64,000 nucleotides of DNA from Collinsella sp. (GCA_019425015.1 JAHYYJ010000009.1:61459-125458); one strand, 5' to 3'; positions 16,291 to 24,959 are shown, counted from the stretch's first letter. Translations and numbers: made by a program. Notes: a model not told the origin generated them from the sequence alone.

Positions 16291-17076
16291 TTACTTAAAC
16301 TCGGTCGGCGTCGCCTCGAAAGTAACCGTCACGCCGCAATCCTTTGCGATGTTCTCCAGGTTGGTGGTATAAACCTCGGAGTCAGCGCCATCGTAGTAGA
16401 CATAGACCTTTACGGTAGCATCCTTGTTCTTTGCAATACCGTCGGCCTTGATGATTCCATTAGTGTTCGAGCTGCTCCCTTTGCCTGCTTTTGACCAAAC
16501 GGCCCACTCATTATCGCACATTACAAGCACGCGCATAGCAGAGTCGAGTTTGGAATTAGACGTATTGTTAATCTCAACGCCAGTTACCTTCAAGTTGGTA
16601 AAGGTACCATCATAAGTACCGGTACCGATATAAAAAGTATTTGCAAGGGTGTAATCCTTGGTCGCAGCCGTTTCAGGATTACCAACGGCGAAACGCGTGT
16701 CATCCTTCTCATCGGGCTTGGCCTTATCCTTTGCATAGGCACTTTCGAATTGCCAGACGCCATCCGCCTCACTGGCAGCTTTATTACCAGTGTTATCGAA
16801 ATTCCTCTTCCACTGAGCGGGATAAAGCTTGGTATCAGCATCAAACGTCTCAGAAGCGGTAGCCGAACCCGTGGACGTTGTCTTCGTAGAACCGGCATCC
16901 GCATTATCAATCACCAGATATGCAGAATTCGACTGCGCGCTAATGTTGGTAGTCGTCGCCTTAACCGTGTTGTTGCTGACAAACCATGCGAAGGTGGCGG
17001 AGCCGAGGGCTACGGCTGCCACGAGGACCATGGCGATGGCGGCGCCCATCTGCTTCTTTAATGCCTTGGTATCCAT
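16291..17076 (-). CDS. SipW-dependent matrix-like protein, probable major subunit
   Basis: A 261-residue protein starting at the ATG at 17076, which has AAAGGGG six bases upstream; a longer frame upstream lacks a site and is untypical. The signal segment is about 11-28 and ends in SATFAWF (26-32). The mature part is Thr/Ser/Asn/Lys-rich and contains no Cys in its C-terminal signature (VYVYYDGADSEVYTTN), unlike its paralogues. Its small size, simple composition, long upstream leader and own terminator resemble a highly expressed fibre subunit such as TasA; this is inference. Confidence 0.8.
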   Translation of the reverse strand: MDTKALKKQMGAAIAMVLVAAVALGSATFAWFVSNNTVKATTTNISAQSNSAYLVIDNADAGSTKTTSTGSATASETFDADTKLYPAQWKRNFDNTGNKAASEADGVWQFESAYAKDKAKPDEKDDTRFAVGNPETAATKDYTLANTFYIGTGTYDGTFTNLKVTGVEINNTSNSKLDSAMRVLVMCDNEWAVWSKAGKGSSSNTNGIIKADGIAKNKDATVKVYVYYDGADSEVYTTNLENIAKDCGVTVTFEATPTEFK

Positions 17077-17474
17077 ACGGACCCCTTTCTTTCCCCATTC
17101 ATCCCAGATGACCCTCGAGAAGCCCGGAAGGGGAGCCCGCGCTTTCGTGTTGGATGTTGCTTGCCCATCCTTTTGATATAGAGTTGAGAATACCATAATT
17201 CTTACGATTTCCTTATGAGTTTTCGGCAGCCTACATTCCGGCAGATTCATAGGTCTACCTCGGGTTATATGTGGTGCTATGTGAACATCGTTACCTTATT
17301 TGATCTCTCTCCTGCAAAGCCGTAAGTCCCTCTTAAGCCTTGCGACCGCAGTTCCACACCATCGCACACATTCACCCTCCGCCGAGCTTCGCCCTAGTCC
17401 TTCCCCACCCGCTATACTGATGTAGCACGTGTAATTTCTGCCTGCTTGTGCGGGCTATTTGCCGGGAGGGCTCT
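17077..17474. other. Divergent promoter region
   Basis: No gene is seen in this 398-base gap. It must carry the promoter of the matrix gene at 16291 (minus) and that of the gene at 17475 (plus). TATACT at 17413-17418 is a candidate plus-strand -10 box without a good -35. The stretch 17165-17300 is AT-richer than its surroundings. No match to the c-di-GMP riboswitch core was found. Confidence 0.4.
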
Positions 17475-17987
17475 ATGGCTGCCGCCAATCAACCCAAGGG
17501 AAGCGTTTCCACCGGATCTATCAAGCCGGTGACGCGCAAAGCCGTTCGCTGTCAGCGCGAAGTCGCTTGGCTGGTCACGCAAGCGGCCGGCAAGCTCGTC
17601 GCCACCACCGACGACGTCAATGCGCCCACGCCCAGCTTTGTGCTGGCGACGGCATTGTCGTACACCCGCAAGCAAGAGCAGGCCGCACGGGACCGTGGCG
17701 CCGCGATTGACTACAAGGCCGTCATGGACCCCGACCTCGCGAGCTTTTGTAAGGCTGCGGGGCTGCCCGCAGCACCCAACGCGCTTTCGGACACGGGCTA
17801 CATGTTCACCCTCTCGGGCGCGGACCTCATCCGCGACCTCTACGCCTACTGCGGCGACCTGGGCGAGCACACGGAAAACGCGGCACAGGCCAAACCGGGC
17901 TACGCGATCAAACTCGCGCTGCGACTGTTCCTGCTGGACGACGCCGCTGGCGGCGTCGTCCCCTCCAAAGACAACGCCTCCGCATAA
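17475..17987 (+). CDS. Hypothetical cytoplasmic protein
   Basis: A 170-residue protein beginning MAAANQPKGS at the ATG at 17475, with GGGAGG six bases upstream. It has no signal peptide or membrane segment. The middle is mixed helical with a Lys/Arg-rich patch near residues 60-70, and the C-terminal 40 residues contain an amphipathic helix. I do not recognise the family. It is the only plus-strand gene within the matrix region and ends in a bidirectional terminator shared with the gene at 18036. Confidence 0.7.
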   Translation: MAAANQPKGSVSTGSIKPVTRKAVRCQREVAWLVTQAAGKLVATTDDVNAPTPSFVLATALSYTRKQEQAARDRGAAIDYKAVMDPDLASFCKAAGLPAAPNALSDTGYMFTLSGADLIRDLYAYCGDLGEHTENAAQAKPGYAIKLALRLFLLDDAAGGVVPSKDNASA

Positions 17988-17989
17988 CA

Positions 17990-18032
17990 AAAGCGCCGGG
18001 CCGGGAAATCAATCCCGACCCGGCGCTTCTTC
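17990..18032. terminator. Bidirectional terminator
   Basis: AAGCGCCGGG and CCCGGCGCTT flank a loop between two convergent genes. A-rich and T-rich flanks on the two sides allow function in both directions. Confidence 0.8.
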
Positions 18033-18035
18033 GTT

Positions 18036-19187
18036 CTACTTGTCCCCATCCCCTGCGGGCGGGTTCTTTTGGTTGCGACGGTTACTCCAGGTTACGTTGT
18101 GTTCCTTGTAGTAATCGGGCGCCTCGTTGCCGCTCGCGCTAATGGGGTCGTTGCCGGTCAGAGTGTCGGCAATATCCTGCACGAATTTAACGAACAGACT
18201 CGAATCATCGGTCTCGGACGAATCAAAATCGAAACCGAACTCCACCGAGCCGCCGATGATCTTGTCCACGCACTCCGGATCGTCGCCGTCCAGCCAAATG
18301 ACCACGGTGTATTTGTCCACATCGCCCACGCGGAAGTTCGCGTGGCTGATGGTCGTCACAACGTCTTTGGACGCAAACGGCTCGGTGTTGGGCTCGGGGC
18401 TGCCGTTGGCCGCAGCCGCCGCGTAGGTGGTGGGTTCGCCGTTGCGATACACCCTCACGCGCGCCGCCTTCTCCACGCCCTTGCTAGCGCTGACTACCTT
18501 GAGCTTGGCGCTGTAGCCCAGATCAGTCTTGCCGGCGTTGCGGATATAGAAGGTGTACGCCACGTAGTTCTTGCCGTTGTGGCTGCCGTCGATGTCGTCC
18601 AGGTTGTTGGGCAGGTCCTCGGCAGCGATATTGGTGCCGTTGTCCAAGGCATCGGCGGCCAGGCGCGCGGTGGCGTTGTTAAAGTCGCCGTTGTCGGCAA
18701 TGGCCACGCCGCGGCGGAACAGTTCCAGGCGGTTGAGGTTGATGGTGAAGTTGCCCATGTTTTCCTGCATAAACGACAGGGCGAACAGCACACCAAAGGC
18801 AAGCGCCAGCACCACGAGGGCCTTTTGCAGCTTGTCCATGCGCAGCAGCGCCGCGCCGATGCGCTCCATGCGGCGCTTGGGCATATACATGGATACGACC
18901 GCGTCGGGGTCGATGTCGTCGAGGTCCTGGTCGGCCAGCGCCTGCTCCAGCTCCTCGATGCGCACCACGCCACGGAGGTTGCGTTTGGGCTTGGGCTTGC
19001 GGTTGGGCTTGCCGAAGCGCTTGCGGGAGGCGGGAGCCTGCTCGGGCACGGAATCCTCGCCGGGTGCGTCCTCGGCATTGGAGCCGGACGCATCCTGCGA
19101 CGTGCCCTCGGCCTGGCCTTCGCCCAAATCCTCGGCCAAATCCTCGGCAGATTGATCTTTGTTGTCGTTACGCTTGAGCAGTGCCAT
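18036..19187 (-). CDS. Membrane-anchored matrix-family protein
   Basis: A 383-residue protein. The first 120 residues are charged and cytoplasmic, with an acidic start and a Lys/Arg-rich stretch at 55-72. One membrane helix (122-140) follows and then an exported domain of about 220 residues. No SipW cleavage motif follows the helix, so it probably stays anchored. The exported domain contains the family signature VVIWLDGDDPECVD near its end, which links it to the secreted matrix proteins. It could tether or nucleate the fibre. It begins five bases after the PilZ gene stop, so the two form one operon. The ribosome-binding site is weak. Confidence 0.75.
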   Translation of the reverse strand: MALLKRNDNKDQSAEDLAEDLGEGQAEGTSQDASGSNAEDAPGEDSVPEQAPASRKRFGKPNRKPKPKRNLRGVVRIEELEQALADQDLDDIDPDAVVSMYMPKRRMERIGAALLRMDKLQKALVVLALAFGVLFALSFMQENMGNFTINLNRLELFRRGVAIADNGDFNNATARLAADALDNGTNIAAEDLPNNLDDIDGSHNGKNYVAYTFYIRNAGKTDLGYSAKLKVVSASKGVEKAARVRVYRNGEPTTYAAAAANGSPEPNTEPFASKDVVTTISHANFRVGDVDKYTVVIWLDGDDPECVDKIIGGSVEFGFDFDSSETDDSSLFVKFVQDIADTLTGNDPISASGNEAPDYYKEHNVTWSNRRNQKNPPAGDGDK

Positions 19188-19192
19188 GGCGA

Positions 19193-19858
19193 TCAGAGCT
19201 TATATTTGGCGCGGATGTAGCCGACGTATTCTTTGACGAGCTCGCGCTCCATGTCGTCGGCATAACGGAACTGCAGGCCGCAGACGTTGCGGTACAGGCT
19301 ACCCTTGGGCGCGCGGCGCACCCAGCACACGATGCCCAGCTGCTCGGGCAGCTCGTGGCGCTCGCCCTGCAGGCGGATCGAGGGCATTTGCACGGCCAGG
19401 GCCTCGCCCACGTCGGGGTAATCGTTGAGGTAGATAGCCAGGCCGCCGGCCGAGACGTCGATGGTCATGGCGTCCTCGGGCTCGGGGGTCGGTGCGTTGT
19501 CGCGCTGGTAGGTCAGGCGCATGGCGACCTTAAAACGCTCGTCGCGGCGCTTGACAAAGCTGCGCTGCTCGGCGACTTTGCGCATTTTCCAGTAGGTGCG
19601 GATGCCCTTTTTCTCGACTGCCTCGGGATAGCCGGCGAGCACGAACGTCTCCTCGCCCACTTTGTACTGCAGCAGCAGCTTTTGGTTTTCGTCCATGAGC
19701 AGCGGCTTGCCGGCGAGCATGGGAGCGCTCATAAGGAAGTACGCCTCGTCCAGGTCATCTTTGTACGTGGCGAGCATGTTGAAGTCGGTTTTTTGGCCCA
19801 TGGGCACGTCGAATGCCACCTGAAGCTTGGTCCCCGGCGTTATCTGTTGCTCTGCCAT
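19193..19858 (-). CDS. PilZ-domain c-di-GMP effector
   Basis: A 221-residue protein starting at the ATG at 19858 (MAEQQITPG), with GAGGAG six bases upstream. The N-terminal 95 residues resemble the YcgR/flagellar-brake N-domain in layout. The PilZ domain then shows the binding motifs RRDER (104-108) and DVSAGG (134-139), matching R-x3-R and D/N-x-S-x2-G. Both are intact, so c-di-GMP binding is expected. It shares an operon with the membrane-anchored matrix relative, which suggests that c-di-GMP acts on matrix export or anchoring. No cyclase or phosphodiesterase is in the window. Confidence 0.85.
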   Translation of the reverse strand: MAEQQITPGTKLQVAFDVPMGQKTDFNMLATYKDDLDEAYFLMSAPMLAGKPLLMDENQKLLLQYKVGEETFVLAGYPEAVEKKGIRTYWKMRKVAEQRSFVKRRDERFKVAMRLTYQRDNAPTPEPEDAMTIDVSAGGLAIYLNDYPDVGEALAVQMPSIRLQGERHELPEQLGIVCWVRRAPKGSLYRNVCGLQFRYADDMERELVKEYVGYIRAKYKL

Positions 19859-20040
19859 GTATTCTCCTCTAGTCGCGGGCGCCGATATCATCGTCGTGCG
19901 CGATGCGCATTGGGCTATTGTAACTGCTTTGCCGCAGGTTTCGATGTGCGGTGCGTGAAATGCTGAGATGAGGGACGGCGGCGCGGCGCGGGGGCGCGGC
20001 GGACACCACACGAGCGAGGATTATCGGACTGTTTGAAATC

Positions 20041-20171
20041 GAGAGTGGATTATTGGACGGTTTTTGACCGTTTTGAGGCCGATTCCGTCCGATTTTCCAC
20101 TCTCGAGCAGCGGGCATCCGGAAATCCACTCTCGTGCGTCCTAAAATCCACTCTCGAGCGGCGGGCGTCCG
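20041..20171. repeat. R2 element, copy 1
   Basis: A left arm GAGAGTGGATTATTGGACGG is followed by three inverted right arms of the type TCCGAAAATCCACTCTCG at about 20087, 20117 and 20138. The copy at 27085-27209 has the same plan with GAGCGTGGAT and CCACGCTC, so the base change is compensated in the arms. A degenerate extra left arm is visible at about 20011-20030. The gap 19859-20180 otherwise holds nothing recognisable. Confidence 0.75.
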
Positions 20172-20180
20172 CTAATGCAG

Positions 20181-21647
20181 CTACCTTGCGTGCCCCGTTA
20201 GCCGATACTTGCGATTGCGGCTCGTCACCGCTGCCGTAGGCTCAATCTCGCCCTGAGCAATAAGCGCATTAACGCGCGTCCTAACTTGAGAGACGGTAAG
20301 CCCCGTGTGCCCTGCCAGCTCGCGCGTTCCCAACTCGTCATAGCGCTTGAGGGCCGCCATGATCAGGTCCCCACCATGATCGACCTGCTCAACCTTGGAG
20401 CGATAGAGGACAACCTTAAACCGGTCAAAACCAGGGCAAAACAGGGGCTCGGCCAGACCGTGCGCACGCATGGCATCGACCATCATCGGGATGCCCGATC
20501 CGTTGCCCTCGGCAGGAGAGCCCGCACCGTCGGGCAATGGGACAAGCGACATGAGCTTCACGAGCGTCGCGTTGCGGCACCGAGAACTACCGTCAAACAG
20601 ATTCTCGCGAGTTTTTCCGCCATAAAGACCGCCAGGGTTCGTCACCTCGATACGGTCATCAAAGACGTCAACAGCGATCGACTGTCCACAGAACCGATCT
20701 CTGTATTCTCGGTGGATTACGGCGTTGGCAATCGCCTCACGCAAGACTTCCTCGGGAATCTCCAGCGAGTCGATACGCGAGATGCCTTGGACGGTCGAGG
20801 TGCGGCGCAGGTTTTTGGCGACAGCCGCGACAGTATCCGAAATCATCTCGCCCAGGGTGCCCTCGCAGACTGTGCGGTCCATAAATCTTAGCGGTCCCGC
20901 AGCGCCCTTTTGAGTTCCCGCATGGACAGCCACATCAATGAAGAGCTTGGGATAGAACTGCTGAGGGTAAACGCCCGCGGCAAGGAGGCCGGCCTTGGTA
21001 ACATTGCCCTGGAAGTCGAGGAGATTCAGGCGCTCCATCTTTGTCTTCTTGTCCGTCGCACCACGCATCGCTCGAGGCGTCAACGAATAGGCGCGTTCTA
21101 TCGTGCGGTCGACCAGCGACTCGTCGAGATCGCCCACACTCGTGCCGGGCACCGCATCGCGATCGCTAGGACTCGTCCGTTCGTATGACGACAGTGCCAA
21201 AACCTCGGTCGACGAAAGGGGCACGTCTTTGTCATCGACGCGCTTGTAGCTGCCGCCCTGGGCGCCCCGCTCTATTACATAGCAAGGCTTGCTCGACGGG
21301 TCGAGCTCCTCAATCGTGATGACCAGAACCACGGTGCCCTGGAGCTCCACGCGCTCAATGGTGTATTTGGGCGGATTGGCCAGCTTTCCGCGACCGCCGG
21401 CATCGCCCATGCCCGCCACGAATTGGTTGAGCACTTTCTCGGTCTCAAAGTTTGTAACTGGGACAAAACCCGCGTGCTCGCTCACTCCGAGTACGATGAT
21501 GCCGCCGGCGGTGTTTGCGAAAGCGCTGACCGTTTCCCATACGTCGCGGGAAAGTGTCGTGGCGCTCTCCTTGACCTCGACGTTAAGATCGTCCGAGCCC
21601 ATGCGTCTTAAAGACTCGAGCAAACCGGCCAGCTCGTTTTCGTTCAT
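20181..21647 (-). CDS. Schlafen/AlbA_2-type ATP-binding transcriptional regulator
   Basis: A 488-residue protein. The N-terminal domain (EVKESATTLSRDVWETVSAFANTAGG and GGIIVLGV, about 25-58) is the AlbA_2/Schlafen fold. The middle contains EVLREAIANAVIHREY, the HATPase-like segment that usually follows, and a GKTRENLF region. The C-terminal 60 residues look like a winged helix-turn-helix (ELAGHTGLTVSQVRTRVNAL). Such proteins act as DNA-binding regulators, some in phage defence. The ATG at 21647 has an AAGGGA seven bases upstream and is preferred to a GTG two codons earlier. Its upstream region carries an array of ATCTCTCGT words, which may be its own operator. Confidence 0.82.
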   Translation of the reverse strand: MNENELAGLLESLRRMGSDDLNVEVKESATTLSRDVWETVSAFANTAGGIIVLGVSEHAGFVPVTNFETEKVLNQFVAGMGDAGGRGKLANPPKYTIERVELQGTVVLVITIEELDPSSKPCYVIERGAQGGSYKRVDDKDVPLSSTEVLALSSYERTSPSDRDAVPGTSVGDLDESLVDRTIERAYSLTPRAMRGATDKKTKMERLNLLDFQGNVTKAGLLAAGVYPQQFYPKLFIDVAVHAGTQKGAAGPLRFMDRTVCEGTLGEMISDTVAAVAKNLRRTSTVQGISRIDSLEIPEEVLREAIANAVIHREYRDRFCGQSIAVDVFDDRIEVTNPGGLYGGKTRENLFDGSSRCRNATLVKLMSLVPLPDGAGSPAEGNGSGIPMMVDAMRAHGLAEPLFCPGFDRFKVVLYRSKVEQVDHGGDLIMAALKRYDELGTRELAGHTGLTVSQVRTRVNALIAQGEIEPTAAVTSRNRKYRLTGHAR

Positions 21648-21711
21648 CTGCACGTCCCTTCGCTTGGTCCTGCGGAGAATGCCGCAGACGGATTTCCCTC
21701 GTCTCTCAGTT

Positions 21712-21942
21712 ATCTCTCGTAATTATCTCTCGTCTTTCTGTTATCTCTCGTATTAGATATGAGTGAAAGATGAGAGATAAGATATCTCTACCTGCTTCAT
21801 TAAATCATGTTTTTGCTGGTGGAACAATCGATATTGAGACAATACCATGGTTGCTTGTCTCTTTGCTGCTGAGCTATCTCTCGTAATTATCTCTCGTCTT
21901 TAATCTATCTCTCGTGTTAGTGACGAATGAGAGACGAGAGAT
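21712..21942. repeat. Two trios of ATCTCTCGT repeats
   Basis: ATCTCTCGT starts at 21712, 21725 and 21743, and again at 21876, 21889 and 21907. The spacing is 13 and then 18 bases in both trios. An inverted copy (ACGAGAGAT) lies at 21934-21942 and a partial one at 21772. The array is upstream of the Schlafen-type gene and downstream of the PTS terminator. It fits a duplicated operator. Confidence 0.7.
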
Positions 21943-21957
21943 GCGTGAGTGATGCAT

Positions 21958-21977
21958 GAGCGTGGATTATTGGACGG
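21958..21977 (+). repeat. R2 solo left arm
   Basis: GAGCGTGGATTATTGGACGG matches the left arm of the two full R2 elements but lacks the right arms. It appears to be a truncated copy. Confidence 0.55.
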
Positions 21978-21997
21978 TCGGAAAATCCCTCAAACAA

Positions 21998-22031
21998 AAA
22001 ACGGGGTCGGCCTTACGCCGAGCCCCGTTTT
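21998..22031 (-). terminator. Terminator of the first PTS operon
   Basis: A GC-rich stem (CGGGG-TCGGC/GCCGAGCCCCG, one bulge) is followed on the minus strand by TTTTTTG. It ends the IIC-IID transcript. Confidence 0.85.
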
Positions 22032-22076
22032 CAAACGGTCAGTTAGTTATCCAACGCGCGAGCATAGCAGTCAACA

Positions 22077-22925
22077 TTACGCCGCCGCGAACACTCCCAA
22101 GCCCGTTCCGATGATGCAGATTGCGAAGATGCCCAAGATGATCCAAATGGTCTTGACGCCCTTTTTATAGAGGGCAACGCAAGCGAACGTTGCCAGCAAG
22201 GGCAGCAGACCGGGGAAGATCGAATCGAACAGATCCTGCAGGACAATCTCCGAACCACCCACGTCAAAGGTCAAAGCCGTGGACAGCGAGACCTGTGCCG
22301 CAATCATGGCGCCGATAACGGTCATTCCGAGGACACCGGCAGCATGCGTCATGCGAGACATAAGGTTGCTCTCTTCGGACTGCTGCAAAAACTTGGTTCC
22401 CAAGTCGTAACCCAGATGGGCGGCGACGATACGCGTTGCAAAGTTAATCACGGAGTAGATGAGCGCGTACACGATGGGGCCGAGCGGGTTGCCCGTCGAA
22501 GCGATGCCAATACCAATGCCGGCGGCAACCACGCGGAACGTACCCCAGTAGAACGAATCGCCGATGCCGGAAAGCGGTCCCATGAGGCCGACCTTCATGG
22601 CGTTAATCGAGGACGTGTCGAAGTTCTTATCGGCAGCCGCCTGCTCTTCCATCGAAACCGTTGGGCCGGCTACAAACGGAAGCACATGAGGCGTGATGTT
22701 AAAGAACTCGGTATGGCGATCGAGCGCCGCATAGTAATCGTCGTCGTTGGGATAGATCTTTCGCAGGGGCTTCTGAATGGTGTACATGAAGCCCATTGCC
22801 ATCATCTTGTCGTACGACTGCGAGCACTGGCTCGTAAACTGGCGAAGGAACATGCTCCGATACATATCGGGAGTCATAATCGCGTCCTTCTTGGCCTCTT
22901 TGAGGTCGGTGTTCTGGATAGCCAT
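22077..22925 (-). CDS. PTS mannose/fructose/sorbose family IID component
   Basis: A 282-residue membrane component of a mannose-family PTS permease. The N-terminal cytoplasmic part contains YDKMMAMGFMYTIQKPLRK, and the core has LMGPLSGIGDSFYWGTFRV, a strongly conserved IID motif. Several membrane helices fill the C-terminal half. Together with IIC it forms the translocation channel. Its ATG overlaps the last base of the IIC stop, and GAGGAGG lies upstream. The operon also holds an FrlB-like deglycase, which suggests glycated amines as substrate. Confidence 0.95.
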   Translation of the reverse strand: MAIQNTDLKEAKKDAIMTPDMYRSMFLRQFTSQCSQSYDKMMAMGFMYTIQKPLRKIYPNDDDYYAALDRHTEFFNITPHVLPFVAGPTVSMEEQAAADKNFDTSSINAMKVGLMGPLSGIGDSFYWGTFRVVAAGIGIGIASTGNPLGPIVYALIYSVINFATRIVAAHLGYDLGTKFLQQSEESNLMSRMTHAAGVLGMTVIGAMIAAQVSLSTALTFDVGGSEIVLQDLFDSIFPGLLPLLATFACVALYKKGVKTIWIILGIFAICIIGTGLGVFAAA

Positions 22926-23698
22926 TAGAAGTCCTCCTCTTCATCTGCAGCAACCGTCTGCGGACCGGACGAGCCCTCGCGGAAGGCCAGGAGCAGCGCG
23001 ACGCAAATGGCAGCTGCGGCGACGCCGACCACGTCCATCTTGAGATAGATGACCATAATGAAGCCCAGGAACAGCCAGGGAAGGAGCTTGTTATCGCCCA
23101 TGGTCCTGATAAGAAGTGCGAAGCCGATGCAGACCATGACGCCGGATGCAACGTTGAGGCCGTCCATCACAAACTGCGGAATCGCGTTGAGCGCATTGTT
23201 GATGAGGTCGGCACCAAAGAACAGTGAGCCAAACACCAGCAGTGCAGACGGAATGCCAATCGACAGCGGCACGATAGTCAGATGGTACAGATTCGCCTTG
23301 GCAAGATCGCGATTTGCCAGAGCGGTCTCAATCTTCTTGCAGGCAAAGGCACCCGGAACGGCGTAGCAGAAGTTGCGCCACACCTGAAGGAAGACGGAGA
23401 CGGGAAGGGCGAGCGCGACGGCAGTTGCCGTGCCCGTACCCGTAATGACGGCAAACGCGCAGCCAAGCACGCCGGAGGCATAGACCTCGGGAGGAACCGC
23501 CGCGCCGACCATGATGGCGCCCATGAACATGGACTCCAAAGCAGCGCCGACGATAACGCCCTGCTGGACATCGCCAAGGATCAAGCCGACAAACAGGCTC
23601 GTAAACAGCGGACGACCAAGCATCGTAATGCCAAATAATTGCTCGTCCATGGACGCAATAAATGCGACCAGTGCAACTAGAAGATACTGGACAACCAT
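22925..23698 (-). CDS. PTS mannose/fructose/sorbose family IIC component
   Basis: A 257-residue integral membrane protein with about eight hydrophobic segments. The stretch GRPLFTSLFVGLILGDVQQG and the following AALESMFMGA are typical of EIIC of the mannose family. The C-terminus is acidic. The ATG at 23698 is preferred over an upstream TTG because GGGG lies nine bases before it. It follows the SIS gene by about 80 bases and is coupled to IID. Confidence 0.95.
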   Translation of the reverse strand: MVVQYLLVALVAFIASMDEQLFGITMLGRPLFTSLFVGLILGDVQQGVIVGAALESMFMGAIMVGAAVPPEVYASGVLGCAFAVITGTGTATAVALALPVSVFLQVWRNFCYAVPGAFACKKIETALANRDLAKANLYHLTIVPLSIGIPSALLVFGSLFFGADLINNALNAIPQFVMDGLNVASGVMVCIGFALLIRTMGDNKLLPWLFLGFIMVIYLKMDVVGVAAAAICVALLLAFREGSSGPQTVAADEEEDF

Positions 23699-23779
23699 TT
23701 CGATCAACCCCAGAAATAGGTCTGCAGGCGAGGCATTCTGCGCAGCTCGCCTGCAGACAACCGCAGCAATTTGAGAGGA

Positions 23780-24814
23780 TTAGTAGTTCATCTGGTGATA
23801 GTAACGACGCGTGGTGAGCGGGTGGTTACGGACGTGCTCGAGATGGCAGCTCAGACGCTCGGTGATGGTGTAGGTGACCATCGGGGAGACGATCTTGCGG
23901 AACTCGGGGTCGCTGAACGGCAGCTCGACCTCGGCGGTGTCAAACTTGTTCACGCGGACGTTGACGCCCTTCTCGTCGGCGAGCATGTGAGTGAAGTTGT
24001 CCACGCGGTCCATAAGCTTACGGGTGTCGTCCTCGCCGTAGAGCATGATGAGGCTCGTGCCCTCCTCGCACAGCTCGATGGTGCCGTGGAAGAACTCGGC
24101 GGCGTGGATGGACTTGGTCTTGATCCACTGCATCTCCTCGAGGATGCACATGGCGTAGTCGTAGGCCTCGCCCCAGAGCATGCCGGAGCCGATCACCATG
24201 TGGTAGTCGGTGTCCTTGAAGTCCTCGGCCATGGCGGCGCAGCGCTCGTCCTGGGCGTCCTTGGCCTTGATGAGGAACGGAGCGATGTTGCCGAACTCCT
24301 CCATGAAGGTGTCGTACTTGGGGAAGGCGCCGGCGTTCTTGAGGAAGCGGGCGACCAGCGTGATCTGGTAGGTGTAGATGGCCTCGCACAGAACGTCGTC
24401 CTCGGCGAAGCTGAAGAACTTGTAATCGGCGTACTCGGTGGCCGGGGTGTTGTCGTTGGAGACATACATCAGCGTGCGGGCGCCCTGCTCCTGGCAGAAC
24501 TTGGCAGCCTCAATGATCTCGGGGGTGGTGCCGGTACGGGTGGAGAAGACGCAGACCGAATCCTTGTTGAAGGTCTTGGGCGGGCACGCGAGGAACTCGG
24601 CGGCGATCTCGCAGTGGACGTCGACGTCGGCCGTGGTGGTCTCGACCCAATACTTCATCGGGAGCGTGTGGGCCCAGGTGCCGCCGCAGCCAATGAAGAA
24701 GATGTTGGAATAACCCTGCTCGCAGACCTCGTCCACGGCAGCCTCAATCTGAGGACGGAGAGCGAGGGCATCGCTCACAACCTTCTCGTAACGAGGCTCA
24801 TCGAAATTGAACAT
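23780..24814 (-). CDS. FrlB-like sugar-phosphate deglycase (SIS domain)
   Basis: A 344-residue SIS-fold enzyme. The phosphosugar loop is STRTGTTPEII (about 91-101). EEMQW carries Glu227 and FFHG carries His243; the spacing of 16 residues equals that of the catalytic pair in FraB/FrlB deglycases. The C-terminus NHPLTTRRYYHQMNY matches the family ending. The expected reaction is cleavage of a 6-phosphorylated fructosamine or glucosamine adduct to sugar phosphate and free amine in the cytoplasm. The ATG at 24814 has AGGAG upstream. It heads its own transcript before IIC and IID, after a terminator. The exact substrate is not known. Confidence 0.88.
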   Translation of the reverse strand: MFNFDEPRYEKVVSDALALRPQIEAAVDEVCEQGYSNIFFIGCGGTWAHTLPMKYWVETTTADVDVHCEIAAEFLACPPKTFNKDSVCVFSTRTGTTPEIIEAAKFCQEQGARTLMYVSNDNTPATEYADYKFFSFAEDDVLCEAIYTYQITLVARFLKNAGAFPKYDTFMEEFGNIAPFLIKAKDAQDERCAAMAEDFKDTDYHMVIGSGMLWGEAYDYAMCILEEMQWIKTKSIHAAEFFHGTIELCEEGTSLIMLYGEDDTRKLMDRVDNFTHMLADEKGVNVRVNKFDTAEVELPFSDPEFRKIVSPMVTYTITERLSCHLEHVRNHPLTTRRYYHQMNY

Positions 24815-24859
24815 CCCTTACTCCTAACTCACTTGGATGAACCCTTCATTCATCCCATG

Positions 24860-24880
24860 ACGTTATAATACTTTATATAA
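24860..24880. promoter_or_regulatory. Putative GntR-type operator upstream of the deglycase gene
   Basis: The sequence contains ACGTTATA and an inverted GTTAT/ATAAC pair with a ten-base spacer. It lies about 45 bases before the start codon. The core word recurs at 39320, 45342 and 46621 in front of other genes of the sugar region. Confidence 0.4.
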
Positions 24881-24928
24881 CTAACTATGCAAGAACTATT
24901 TCAAATTTTTTTGATTTTTCTTCAATAA

Positions 24929-24959
24929 AAAGCCCGTCGATCAAATGATCGACGGGCTT
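24929..24959 (-). terminator. Terminator between EIIB and the deglycase gene
   Basis: A perfect stem AAGCCCGTCGATCA/TGATCGACGGGCTT with an AT loop is followed on the minus strand by TTTTTATTG. It separates the EIIA-EIIB transcript from the deglycase-IIC-IID transcript. Confidence 0.92.

Noticed and set aside
17077..17474. Possible c-di-GMP riboswitch in the leader of the major matrix gene
   Set aside because: The GGGACGCAAAGCC-type core and tetraloop-receptor pairing are absent on both strands; only a chance GCAAAGCC word occurs on the plus strand.
20041..20171. Repeats spaced about 30 bases, CRISPR-like at first sight
   Set aside because: Only three direct arms, imperfect, with an inverted fourth arm and no cas genes; the plan matches the R2 element at 27085.
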